Origin: a virus | DNA length: 22,781 nucleotides | Direction: 5' to 3' (one strand) | IMG/VR virus record: IMGVR_UViG_3300032173_001509 | Location: 1-22,781 of that record | Part shown: one piece after another, positions 1 through 7,650 of the stretch | Position numbering within the stretch: the first letter of the stretch is position 1 | How the letters are laid out: every line of letters starts with the position of its first letter | Notes under the pieces: model-generated | Told to the model about the DNA's origin: nothing | Database searches by the model: none | Seen by the model: the letters and a program-made list of their open reading frames with translations, nothing else | Position numbers and translations under genes: made by a program

Positions 1-207
1 ATGCAAACCATTAAGCCAGCCAATATGCCCATTAGGGCTTTGCGCGGCGACAAGAAATCGCCATCCCCCTACATAAACATGAGCGACATTATAAAATGCG
101 TAAACGATCTGAAAGAAAAACTGCAACGCGAACACGACCTCAACCGCGAACAGGTCCACAGAACCCTTCTAATAGCCATGCACACCGACGCTCTCTGGGA
201 GAGATAA
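1..207 (+). CDS. Small hypothetical protein, first of a rightward cluster
   Basis: A 68-residue protein of unknown function. The C-terminal half is charged and probably helical (DLKEKLQREHDLNREQ around residues 36-51). An internal ATG at 79 would give a 42-residue version that keeps only this helical part, so the start is uncertain; nothing upstream is visible because the ATG is the first base of the window. It ends 2 bases before the next ATG, and the ribosome binding site of that next gene (GGGAGAG) lies in its last codons, so the two are probably co-transcribed. I recognise no family. Confidence 0.5.
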   Translation: MQTIKPANMPIRALRGDKKSPSPYINMSDIIKCVNDLKEKLQREHDLNREQVHRTLLIAMHTDALWER

Positions 208-209
208 AT

Positions 210-557
210 ATGCAACCTCAAGTTAAGAAAGGCGATATCTTTTACACAAGCTGGGGCTGGGAACAGACCAACATCGATTTCTGCATCGTCGAGGAAGTTT
301 CACCAACTGGCAAAACAGTAAAATGCAAAATGATGGGCGAAAAACAAATCTACAAAGAGGGCATGCATCCGATGTCAGAATACGTAGTTCCCAGCCAACC
401 AGACCCTAAAGGAGAACTATTCAGGCTTCACGTCCGCACAACATCAAACGGCGAGCCATGCCTAGTCGGAAAATATCCATATGCCCAAGGTGACACACGT
501 CGCGATTACTTCTGGAAATGGGACGGACATCCACTATACCAATCGCACTACGCATAG
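210..557 (+). CDS. Conserved phage-type protein of unknown function
   Basis: A 115-residue protein. I start it at ATG 210, preceded by GGGAGAG at 6 bases, rather than at an upstream ATG at 96 that would overlap the previous gene by over 100 bases. The opening KKGDIFYTSWGWEQTN (about residues 6-21) and the ending WDGHPLYQSHYA resemble a small protein seen in many tailed phages, whose N-terminus reads roughly GDIFYSSWGYDQTN and whose C-terminus reads roughly WDGKPKYESSYA. No biochemical role is known to me. This resemblance is from memory, not from a search. It lies in a cluster of short rightward genes that look like accessory or early functions. Confidence 0.7.
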   Translation: MQPQVKKGDIFYTSWGWEQTNIDFCIVEEVSPTGKTVKCKMMGEKQIYKEGMHPMSEYVVPSQPDPKGELFRLHVRTTSNGEPCLVGKYPYAQGDTRRDYFWKWDGHPLYQSHYA

Positions 558-577
558 GACAATAAGACAATAATTAC

Positions 578-841
578 GTGATAACAATGCGACAACAAGC
601 CCGCGGCAAATTCTGGCCACACGTGCGGGCTATGATCTGGGAAAAGGCGCAGCAGCTCTTCCAGGAAGAACAAGCACGGACCATGGGCTCTGATTTCAAA
701 GGCATAACCGCAACCCACAAAGAACTCAGAGAAGCAGGATACTTCCACACAGCCAAACTCATCGTTCTAAGAGATCTCTGGCTAGAGAAGAAGGGCTTGC
801 CATCCGTGGAAATGGAGGAGTTAATGCGTGGCTTTGTTTAA
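578..841 (+). CDS. Small hypothetical protein
   Basis: An 87-residue, mostly helical and basic protein of unknown function. The frame opens with GTG at 578, and an ATG three codons later (587) is an equally good start; neither has a clear ribosome binding site. The end of the gene carries GGAGGAG, which serves as ribosome binding site of the following ASCH gene, and the two coding regions overlap by 14 bases. This coupling supports it as a real gene. No motif was recognised; residues 60-80 (KLIVLRDLWLEKKGLPSVEM) look like a helix with a turn. Confidence 0.6.
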   Translation: MITMRQQARGKFWPHVRAMIWEKAQQLFQEEQARTMGSDFKGITATHKELREAGYFHTAKLIVLRDLWLEKKGLPSVEMEELMRGFV

Positions 842-1190
842 ACGGAAACACATCGACAGGATCCTGGAGGGCCGCAAGGTCCAGACTCGCAGGATCCACA
901 AAAGAGAATGGAAACTTGGCAAGACTTACCCAATTAGGGACCGCTGGTTCGATAAACCTAAAGGCCACATCACCATAACCCGCAAATTCAAACAGAGACT
1001 CGGAGACATCAGCCTAGAAGACATGCAAAAAGAAGGCTACAGTAACCTAGAAGACTTCAGAAAGGCATGGGAAGAAATCCACGGACTAGGAAGCTGGAAC
1101 CCCGAGCTCGTGGTTACTGTTTATGAATTTCGGGTTTACCCCAAAACAGGTAAACCTTCGTCTGCAAAAGCATCCCGACCACACGAATAA
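828..1190 (+). CDS. ASCH-domain protein (predicted RNA-binding)
   Basis: A 120-residue protein with the features of the ASCH (ASC-1 homology) fold, a beta-barrel related to PUA domains and expected to bind RNA or modified nucleotides. Visible landmarks are I.EGRKVQTRR (residues 12-22), the GKTYPIRDRWFDKP segment (31-44), a strand GHITIT (46-51), and the helical LEDMQKEGYSNLEDFRKAW followed by VVTVYEF (63-101). A basic patch KVQTRR is typical of these proteins. The start is GTG 828 with GGAGGAG seven bases upstream. The 3' end overlaps the convergent ABC-ATPase gene by 77 bases, so the last 25 codons of both genes share DNA on opposite strands. ASCH proteins are common in phages, where their role is mostly unproven. 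Confidence 0.8.
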   Translation: MALFKRKHIDRILEGRKVQTRRIHKREWKLGKTYPIRDRWFDKPKGHITITRKFKQRLGDISLEDMQKEGYSNLEDFRKAWEEIHGLGSWNPELVVTVYEFRVYPKTGKPSSAKASRPHE

Positions 1191-2628
1191 CTTTGGCTAG
1201 TTTTGCGGAATCCGCATTTTTGACCCCTTCAACATAAGCTGCTGTGGTACCATAGGGCTTGTGCCGATCGCCTAATTCCTTGCGGAGCCTTGGATGGTCA
1301 TTCTTCGCCAAAACCTCTTTCACCCTGGCCAACTGATCAGGATTCAAATTGTGTAGTGCACTACACACATATTTCTCGCTGCCCAGCAGCTGCAAGTTAA
1401 ACCCAACATCTTCTAAGACCTTAGATATCTTCTGAGCTTCTTCAGAAGGCCCCTGCTCAATGACTTTCTGCATTCCTGCCTTCTCTGCAAACGGATTATA
1501 CTTCGCCATCACCGCGACCATCTCAACATACGGAGTATCTATCCTCGGCAGCGTCTCCCGAATCAACTTTGCCCCAAGCCCAATCGTCCGGTATTTCGGG
1601 TGAACCACAACGCGACTAATGATGCTCAACCTCTTATTCAGGGTCTTGACGTCCATGCGTGGCAACACCAATCTTCTACCGGCGCAATTGACAGGAGGAT
1701 AGCAATAGACGACGACTCCACAGAGTTCATAACCACGTTTAAGGCAATAGATTTCCCTGGAGGCTCCGGCATTGTGGCTGCGGTAATGGAAGCCGCTGAG
1801 CTTTCGCCAATCATCAAGGACACCAGGCTCGATTCTCATTTCTCTGGCCAGAGAACATTCCTTTGCAGATTCATTCGGGTAATAACTGACAGAAATCTCC
1901 TTGCCAAACTTCTTATGGATATGCACGCTGGGCTTGAGATCATCAAATAGGTCGCTATGAGTGGTAGCCGTAAGAATCGCCTTACCTTCCTTACGAGCTA
2001 GCTTCTGAAGATTGAAAGCAATGATCTTCGCAGTGTCGCGGTCAAGAGTCGCGGCAAACTCATCGATTAACCACCACTGCTTCTTGCTCTCCATGAATTT
2101 GGCTAGGCGATAGCGGTATTTCTGGCCGTCTGAGAGCTGATCGTATGTACGTAGGAACAAGAAAGCATCATTCAGGCCCACTTTACTTAGCAGCTCCAGA
2201 CCCTCTTCAACCGTAGCCCCTATCGTCTCGATCAGCGGCTTCTCAGGATCCACGTGGACGTCGAACATATCGACAGCTTCGTCGCCTAGGTCCTTCTTGA
2301 TTGCTCGTAGTAAAATGCTCTTTCCGCTCCCAGAGTCACCAGTGACATAAACAATATCTGTAGGCCCTATCTTCAGCTCTGCATCAAGAACCTCAAATTT
2401 CCGCTCTTGATCAAGACCTAAGCCAAAAGCCTCAGCCACAATAACTGTTCTGGGCGTTATTGGAGCCGCAGTTTCGTAAGCAATATAGAAGGTGAATTTC
2501 CCCGCTTCTCTATCATATTTTCTGCGAATTCTGTGGATGCGAAAATGCTCTCTCTGCCTTCTCACCTTCGCCATGGCTCCATTGAAAGTCTTCGGATTAA
2601 GCTTAAAACGGCACCGCTCAAGCGACAC
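1114..2628 (-). CDS. ABC-type ATPase fused to a GNAT acetyltransferase-like domain (COG2401 type)
   Basis: A 504-residue protein. The ATPase half has a Walker A GDSGSGKS (97-104), an ABC signature-like LSDGQ (165-169), Walker B WWLIDE (185-190) and a switch histidine TTH (222-224). The second half looks like a GNAT fold: RVVVHPKYRTIGLGAKLI at 339-356 matches the acetyl-CoA pyrophosphate loop. No membrane segments, so not a transporter. This architecture matches the family known as ABC-type ATPase fused to a predicted acetyltransferase, described mainly from archaea and their viruses; its substrate is unknown. GTG 2628 is the first start after an in-frame stop; ATG 2574 is an alternative. It lies next to the terminase, which hints at a role linked to packaging or to modification of DNA or protein. 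The C-terminus overlaps the ASCH gene antisense. Confidence 0.88.
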   Translation of the reverse strand: MSLERCRFKLNPKTFNGAMAKVRRQREHFRIHRIRRKYDREAGKFTFYIAYETAAPITPRTVIVAEAFGLGLDQERKFEVLDAELKIGPTDIVYVTGDSGSGKSILLRAIKKDLGDEAVDMFDVHVDPEKPLIETIGATVEEGLELLSKVGLNDAFLFLRTYDQLSDGQKYRYRLAKFMESKKQWWLIDEFAATLDRDTAKIIAFNLQKLARKEGKAILTATTHSDLFDDLKPSVHIHKKFGKEISVSYYPNESAKECSLAREMRIEPGVLDDWRKLSGFHYRSHNAGASREIYCLKRGYELCGVVVYCYPPVNCAGRRLVLPRMDVKTLNKRLSIISRVVVHPKYRTIGLGAKLIRETLPRIDTPYVEMVAVMAKYNPFAEKAGMQKVIEQGPSEEAQKISKVLEDVGFNLQLLGSEKYVCSALHNLNPDQLARVKEVLAKNDHPRLRKELGDRHKPYGTTAAYVEGVKNADSAKLAKVIRVVGMLLQTKVYLFWGKPEIHKQ

Positions 2629-2723
2629 TCCTGAACAGTGGACAGAGATGAGTTAAAGTGAACAATCAGCGACCAACGCCCGTGACTTTCCGCTTCGCCA
2701 GCTTCCTACGTACATGAGCCAAC

Positions 2724-4193
2724 CTACGCAATCTTGAAAACCTCCAAGACCGGTTCAGGACTCATTTCAACAGTGCTGTAGAGCGCAAGGCAGCAAGCCC
2801 AGAAGAGATCGTCATGGGTGCCGCTGGGATGGTTTAGGGCGATGGAGCCATCCTTTCTCAATTCGAACCGCTCGACGTTGAGTTCCGTGACCCACTCGCT
2901 AGCATATGGCTTGGCCCAAGTAAAGTACGGATACCAGAATTGGTTATTGGTCATTCGTTGTTTGAGAAGCGTCGCCATCTCCTGTTTCCTAGGCAACGAA
3001 AATCTGACGCCTTCTACGTTTTCGATTCCGCTGTTCTTCATGTCCTCGACGACGTAATCTTGGTTGGTGAAGTCCACTCGGATCTTGCGGAATCCACCCC
3101 ACCGGTCCTGCAGCGTCTTGATATAACCGATCACGCTCGCGTAGCTGGTGCCTAGCTCAAAAATCTTCAGATAGCGCAGGAGATATTTTCCTTTGACTTC
3201 CTCGACTACTACGAGGACACTATAGTCCTGCACCCGCCCCAGATCCAAGCCCGCATACAAGGTTGCGTCTCTGTGTACGCTCTCAAAATTCCACAGCTCC
3301 AGCTCCTGGCCAAGAGTCTTCTCTGTTGCGATGCATTTTGTAATCAGAGATTGGGGCAGCCAAGCATTCTCATCCTCAGCCCACTCAGCCTCACATTCCC
3401 GCTTGAAGCGCCAAGGATCGTTCTCAAACTGCTTCTTAATGCTCTCAAGCGTTTTCTTGTCCAAGGGACCGTTGGGTTCGAGAGCGTCGCGGTAAGTGAC
3501 ATGAGTCCTCGAGAACTCGCTGAACTCTTCGCCATGGAACATTCTGTAGAAGATGCTATCCGTGTTCCAAGGCGTGCTGCTTACGAGGACCTTGCCCTTC
3601 GTTGTGGAAATTGTGAAGAGAATGGCAGTCCAGAGATCCACATCGTCAGGCGTGAAATTGGCTTCATCCCAATAGATCACGTTCAACGTGGGCCCTCTGA
3701 TGGTGTCAGGGTTATTTGGGAAAGCCTCGATTATTGCCCCATTTGAAAAATATAGAACTGTTCTTGCAGGATTTGGACACAGCTCCTTAGGAAGCTTCTG
3801 CAGAAAATAGCGAATTCGTCGAATAATGAGTTTTGACTGGCGCCATCCAGGAGCCACAATACCGATGTAAGCGCCTGGATGAGTTAGAGCATAGTTAAGC
3901 AAGAGGGCTGCGCAGATCCAAGACTTGCCGGATTGTCGACACCAACGCATAGTCACAAATTGATTTTCTACAAACTTTTTGGCAAGGTCGATTTGGTAGG
4001 CTGTGGGTTTGAATCCTACAACTTGTTCAAAAAAGGTGACAGGGTCAGAGCTGAGCTTCATTCGCCTTTCTTCAGCTTGAAGCCAGATTTCGCTCAGCCT
4101 AGACTCTAATACGAGAAGCTTATCATGTCGGTCATAAGGATTAAACCTTCTGGCTCTTCTGAAGCTCAGCGATTTTCTTATCCATTTCAACAA
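2724..4193 (-). CDS. terL: Terminase large subunit (packaging ATPase and nuclease)
   Basis: Motor that threads viral DNA into the prohead and cuts it. Numbered from TTG 4193 (489 residues): ATPase P-loop variant RWCRQSGKS (83-91), Walker B VIYWDE (172-177), coupling motif SST (205-207); RNase H-like nuclease with YAGLDLGR (first acidic residue D317), RVDF (D374) and HDDLFWA (D461/D462). The start is not obvious. The frame is open to ATG 4262, but that overlaps the small subunit by 122 bases. ATG 4061 would remove about 44 residues (LLVLESRLSEIWLQAEERR) that look truly coded, so a TTG at 4193 or 4190 seems the best compromise. Unusually, the terminase genes lie at the downstream end of the tail genes. 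Confidence 0.95.
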   Translation of the reverse strand: MLKWIRKSLSFRRARRFNPYDRHDKLLVLESRLSEIWLQAEERRMKLSSDPVTFFEQVVGFKPTAYQIDLAKKFVENQFVTMRWCRQSGKSWICAALLLNYALTHPGAYIGIVAPGWRQSKLIIRRIRYFLQKLPKELCPNPARTVLYFSNGAIIEAFPNNPDTIRGPTLNVIYWDEANFTPDDVDLWTAILFTISTTKGKVLVSSTPWNTDSIFYRMFHGEEFSEFSRTHVTYRDALEPNGPLDKKTLESIKKQFENDPWRFKRECEAEWAEDENAWLPQSLITKCIATEKTLGQELELWNFESVHRDATLYAGLDLGRVQDYSVLVVVEEVKGKYLLRYLKIFELGTSYASVIGYIKTLQDRWGGFRKIRVDFTNQDYVVEDMKNSGIENVEGVRFSLPRKQEMATLLKQRMTNNQFWYPYFTWAKPYASEWVTELNVERFELRKDGSIALNHPSGTHDDLFWACCLALYSTVEMSPEPVLEVFKIA

Positions 4194-4569
4194 GTCGATT
4201 CTCAATTTCCACCCAACCCTCAAACTTCTCAAGCACAGAATCATAGGCTTGCACAGCATCAACCAAGATGCGAAGACGCTGCAGCTCTAATTTATCAAGA
4301 CCTGGCTGCTTCAGAGTCTCCAAAGCTCCAGCCAAAACCCGCAGGGCTTGCTCATGCGTGATAACATCCTTAGGCAGAAGCGTAGAAGTAGTAGTCCACG
4401 TTTTCTGGGATTTCTGGACTACTACTTTCAAGCCTAGTCGATCGAGCTTCTTGCGGATGGCGTCAGGTTTGCAGTTGAAGGCTCTAGCCATATCCACAAC
4501 ATCAGCACCTTTCTCAACCATCTCACGCAAGCGCTTCTCTTGATCATGACTCCATGGCTTACCTTTCAC
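4141..4569 (-). CDS. terS: Terminase small subunit-like DNA-binding protein
   Basis: A 142-residue protein directly upstream of the large terminase. Residues 5-47 form a helix-turn-helix of the SANT/sigma-like type (WSHDQEKRLREMV, then VVDMARAFNCKPDAIRKKL), followed by a linker and a long helical region (74-140) able to form a coiled coil. This is the usual layout of small terminase subunits, which bind the packaging site and oligomerise. GTG 4569 is preceded by GGAGG at 7 bases. It overlaps the upstream winged-helix gene by 11 bases and the terminase frame downstream. The assignment rests on position and architecture, since small subunits diverge strongly. Confidence 0.75.
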   Translation of the reverse strand: MKGKPWSHDQEKRLREMVEKGADVVDMARAFNCKPDAIRKKLDRLGLKVVVQKSQKTWTTTSTLLPKDVITHEQALRVLAGALETLKQPGLDKLELQRLRILVDAVQAYDSVLEKFEGWVEIENRLVEMDKKIAELQKSQKV

Positions 4570-4900
4570 GGTATTCCTCCTTCAAAATAAACACTTTCAT
4601 GTGTCCCTGCTTCTGTTTCAGGACCATGCCGTTTCTGAAAAGCTCGTTAAGATATGAACTCTCGACAGGTCTGGAACGTTCAGTTATTGCAGCAACTTGC
4701 TCAGCTGACGCGGGACCTGTGAAGGTTTTGAGGGCTTTTACGGTTGCTTGTAGCCCTGTGGATAGGTAAACCATGTTACCTGCTGCAGCATGTGGAGCCT
4801 TGATTTCTTGAGAGAGAGCAGAGATCCTACTTTCTAATGAATCGATTTTGCGTAGAACCAGCTCAAGCATCAGTCTGACACGATAATAAGGACTACCCAT
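4559..4900 (-). CDS. Winged-helix protein with N-terminal coiled coil
   Basis: A 113-residue protein. I start it at ATG 4900, two bases after the stop of the gene upstream, with AGGCGAG six bases before it. Residues about 5-35 are a heptad-like helix (LMLELVLRKIDSLESRISAL), and residues about 50-110 look like a winged helix: KALKTFTGPASAEQVAAITERSR then YLNELFRNGMV and a beta wing VLKQKQGHMKVFIL. It probably binds DNA. Lying just before the terminase small subunit and overlapping it by 11 bases, it could help packaging or act as a regulator; the sequence does not decide. Confidence 0.65.
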   Translation of the reverse strand: MGSPYYRVRLMLELVLRKIDSLESRISALSQEIKAPHAAAGNMVYLSTGLQATVKALKTFTGPASAEQVAAITERSRPVESSYLNELFRNGMVLKQKQGHMKVFILKEEYRER

Positions 4901-4902
4901 AG

Positions 4903-5163
4903 CTAACTCGCCTTCTGACCGATGATTATGCCGGACACGAAAGTAATCAAGCTGGAGATCGCAACGAATATTTCGGTGTTCCAAGAATGCAGAAAAGCCA
5001 TATGCGCAACTTCAAGACTTGACAAGCAAACAGTCATGCTGATTGCGAATTTCACGGCGTAAACAAGCTTCTCATTAGGCTCCACGATAACGACGTGCTG
5101 ATTGCCCCTAGTGCCCTTGCGCCGTATCTTCCTGGTAAGAGCCTGCCTAATCCAATCAGCCAA
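4903..5163 (-). CDS. Small membrane protein with two predicted helices
   Basis: An 86-residue protein starting at TTG 5163, inside the last codons of the preceding gene. The first 32 residues are basic and polar. Two hydrophobic stretches follow: about 35-59 (VYAVKFAISMTVCLSSLEVAHMAFL) and about 66-83 (FVAISSLITFVSGIIIGQ). Two membrane helices behind a basic leader, encoded near the end of the tail genes, could suit a holin-like or membrane-anchoring role. I see no family motif, so this is a hypothesis from size, topology and position only. Confidence 0.6.
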   Translation of the reverse strand: MADWIRQALTRKIRRKGTRGNQHVVIVEPNEKLVYAVKFAISMTVCLSSLEVAHMAFLHSWNTEIFVAISSLITFVSGIIIGQKAS

Positions 5164-5500
5164 AACCCTTCACCCTCACAACATTCTGTCTACAAGGCTC
5201 AACACGAAAACGCCTAGGGCTCCTGTCCGCATGCTTAATCACAAGCTCAACATTACGAATCAACGTGACAGGAATACACGTCGCCTCCCAGACGTGTTCG
5301 CTGTGAACATAGTTTTTGCCGAGAAGAATATGCTTAGGTAAACCTTCTATCCCGAGAAAAACGCCCCATTCATCGACTAAAACTTCAGGTCTCTTCAGCT
5401 CGCTCAAGCTGCCGCGAGCATCATTAGCATCGTACCAAGTTACCTTAACGTAATCGCCTTTCTCTAAGCTTTTGATTTCTTTAATAAGCTGCTTGTTCAA
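5156..5500 (-). CDS. Conserved small protein downstream of the tail hub
   Basis: A 114-residue soluble protein, probably a small beta-barrel: LEKGDYVKVTWYDANDARG (12-30) reads like an SH3-like strand-turn, followed by VDEWGVFLGIEG and KHILLGKNYV. It starts at TTG 5500 immediately after the hub stop codon, with GAGGG eight bases upstream. Genes of this look follow tail or baseplate hub genes in archaeal proviruses as far as I recall, but no function is known to me. It overlaps the following membrane-protein gene by 8 bases. Confidence 0.6.
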   Translation of the reverse strand: MNKQLIKEIKSLEKGDYVKVTWYDANDARGSLSELKRPEVLVDEWGVFLGIEGLPKHILLGKNYVHSEHVWEATCIPVTLIRNVELVIKHADRSPRRFRVEPCRQNVVRVKGFG

Positions 5501-7102
5501 TTAGAAAACCCTCGCAATCTTGTACCTGCCAAGGTGGCTAGTCTTGCTACGCAAAGCATAGATGTAGTCAGCTAGAAGCGGAACTTCATGCCCTAACTCT
5601 ATGCTTAACTCTAATTCCTCTTTCTTTGCATCTAAGAAATAGTCAACGCTCAGAATGCGGTAATCCGCATCGACATTCTCGTTCGGCAATACCACGTGAA
5701 TCTTGTCGCCAGCGAGCAGCGGCGTGGTACCATAATCAATTACAGTACTCTTCACTGTCAGGTATTCCGCCGCATTCTTTAGATAGTTAAGCAAAGCCTT
5801 CGCTCGAAATGAACATTCATTATCGCTGTAGAGTTCTTCATCCGTGTCAACGATTTCACGCAAACCATAAGAGGATTGGCTGCCAGAATCCTCTTGCACC
5901 GCACTATACCTTCGCCCACCAAAATACAAGCCGTCAACCCAGAAGCTGTCTGACCCCGTACCATTAAACCAGCAGTCAACACGGAATTTTTGGATGTTTG
6001 TCCAATCAAAGCCGCTGTCAATGGTTTCCCACGATTCAGCGTTATCACTGCCGACTTTCAGTTGCTTATTATTCCATTTACTGTTGCCAAAAGTGACCGT
6101 CTGATAAACCTGACGGCCTGAAGTATCAAGCAAATAGACTGTGACGTTGCCATTAAAGGTCGATCCTAAATATAGCCAAAAACTCAAAACAGGATACAGG
6201 TTTGCATTGACTTCTTTTCCCGAGTTGAGCGTGAAAATGGCTCCGCCATAATAAGCAGATGCATCCGTTTCCTTTATGCTGCCTGAACCCCGAATCTTAA
6301 ACCCAGTGTCCAGGCTAACCGTACCGCCTACACTGCTCCAAGCGCCATCCGTCGGCGTCAAACTCTCAGTCCACGCATCCTTATCAAGCGGCACACTCTT
6401 GTCTGCGGCGCCATAAACCGTAATCTTGTTCCGAACAGCAGTAATGCTCTTGCGATACTCACTAGTCTCAATCAATTCGCTTAAGCTAACAGAACTACTT
6501 TTACTCAAACGTTGGAAAAACTCGAATTTGCCATCAGGAGCCACACGAAAATCGTAGCCAATAACACCACTTTTATCGCATGCAGCAGCAATATCTTTTA
6601 AGATGTCAAAGACCGGCGTGTTCTCGTACTCAAGCAGGGTGAAGGTTGTGTCCGTGTCTTCAACAAGCTCCGTTCCGCCTCGATTATGACTAATGCCTGC
6701 GTAACTATCCATCAGGTCCTTGACTATGGCTTCGCCTTTTTGACTAGAATATGTCTTCGTAACAACCTTGCGAAAAAGCTTCTCACCCCAACAACGACCG
6801 CCAACCCGCAAATAGTGCTCCGCATGTGTACCCTCAAACTTCAAACTTTCAACGCGGCAAGTAATAATCTGCGGCGGCGTAACGCCTTCCCGACCAATAT
6901 CAATGTGTCCGTCAGCGCCCAGCGTGATCGCGTTAGCCTCGCCTGGTGAGTATTGCTGATCTGGCTTCCAGTTTCTCAGAAGCAACTCCCAACTGCTGAC
7001 CTCTTTTGTAGCGCCCAAATGCACTTTAGCCTCGATAATGTCGCTTTCTGCAACTGTTATAGAACCTAAAATAGCAGCCATACGCGGCAAAGCAACGCTC
7101 AC
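5501..7102 (-). CDS. Tail hub/baseplate protein (gp27-like) with inserted carbohydrate-binding-type beta-sandwich
   Basis: A 533-residue virion protein. Residues 1-230 and 410-520 match the general pattern of tail hub proteins: ITCRVESLKFEG, RVGGRCWGEKLF, a helical FDILKDIAAACDKSG and a late PLLAGDKIHVVLPNENVDADYRILSVDY. Such hubs cap the tail tube. Between about 245 and 400 lies a separate domain: WTESLTPTDGAWSS, repeated strands, and the ending FRVDCWFNGTGSDSFWVDG, typical of galactose-binding or CBM-like jelly rolls. The flanking hub sequence continues normally after it, so this is a domain insertion. GTG 7102 overlaps the tape measure stop (GTGA). It may bind host surface sugars. Confidence 0.8.
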   Translation of the reverse strand: MSVALPRMAAILGSITVAESDIIEAKVHLGATKEVSSWELLLRNWKPDQQYSPGEANAITLGADGHIDIGREGVTPPQIITCRVESLKFEGTHAEHYLRVGGRCWGEKLFRKVVTKTYSSQKGEAIVKDLMDSYAGISHNRGGTELVEDTDTTFTLLEYENTPVFDILKDIAAACDKSGVIGYDFRVAPDGKFEFFQRLSKSSSVSLSELIETSEYRKSITAVRNKITVYGAADKSVPLDKDAWTESLTPTDGAWSSVGGTVSLDTGFKIRGSGSIKETDASAYYGGAIFTLNSGKEVNANLYPVLSFWLYLGSTFNGNVTVYLLDTSGRQVYQTVTFGNSKWNNKQLKVGSDNAESWETIDSGFDWTNIQKFRVDCWFNGTGSDSFWVDGLYFGGRRYSAVQEDSGSQSSYGLREIVDTDEELYSDNECSFRAKALLNYLKNAAEYLTVKSTVIDYGTTPLLAGDKIHVVLPNENVDADYRILSVDYFLDAKKEELELSIELGHEVPLLADYIYALRSKTSHLGRYKIARVF

Positions 7103-7650
7103 GGCGTGTCCTCAACTCCCTGGCGGTAGAGATCCGATTCTCCAGCACGCTGAACACTACGAGTTTTAGAAGACGTCTCCGAAGCCGCCTCATTGAAATC
7201 TTGAACACTAGACGTGGCAGCGTTCATGCTATTTGCAAAACTCCACATGGCAGCAGCAGCAGCGATAACAACGGCGATTCCGACGCCGGTTAGAACCAAA
7301 AAGGCAGAATAGCTTATGTTTAAAGCGTTTTGCGCAGCTGTCGCAATCCAACATGCAGCGGCGTAAACTTTCTGAGCTACAGCTACGCCGATGCTTGTGT
7401 TCATAAACATGCCCATAACCGTGACAACCAACATAGCCGAATTGAATACCTTAGCCTGCTCATCATTCAACAAACCAAATTCATGCGCAATATGCCCGAT
7501 AGCAGTTCCAGTTGCACCCAAGCCAGCAATAGCCAACCCCACATTCTTGATTTTCATGCTTAAGGCTTCAGCATCAGTCTGAATCCTAGAAAACTCAGCA
7601 CTAGCTCGATTCACGGCGCGAATCGTAACGGCAATCTCACGGAAACTCAC
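7099..7650 (-). CDS. Very short tape-measure-like tail protein
   Basis: A 183-residue protein in the place of the tape measure, between the chaperone region and the hub. The opening REIAVTIRAVNRASAEFSR (4-22) with the helical KIKNVGLAIAGLG that follows is how many tape measure proteins begin. Residues about 73-93 and 112-137 are hydrophobic and could cross a membrane, as tape measures often can. The usual length is 600-2000 residues. At the accepted 1.5 angstroms per residue this one would specify a tail under 30 nm, so either the tail is very short or the gene is reduced. GTG 7650 overlaps the gene upstream and the stop overlaps the hub start, both as GTGA. Confidence 0.6.
   Translation of the reverse strand: MSFREIAVTIRAVNRASAEFSRIQTDAEALSMKIKNVGLAIAGLGATGTAIGHIAHEFGLLNDEQAKVFNSAMLVVTVMGMFMNTSIGVAVAQKVYAAACWIATAAQNALNISYSAFLVLTGVGIAVVIAAAAAMWSFANSMNAATSSVQDFNEAASETSSKTRSVQRAGESDLYRQGVEDTP

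Noticed and set aside
2653-2715. A 20-residue minus-strand ORF with a P-loop-like GSWRSGKS between terL and the ABC-ATPase gene
   Set aside because: Too short for any nucleotide-binding fold and no ribosome binding site; probably chance.
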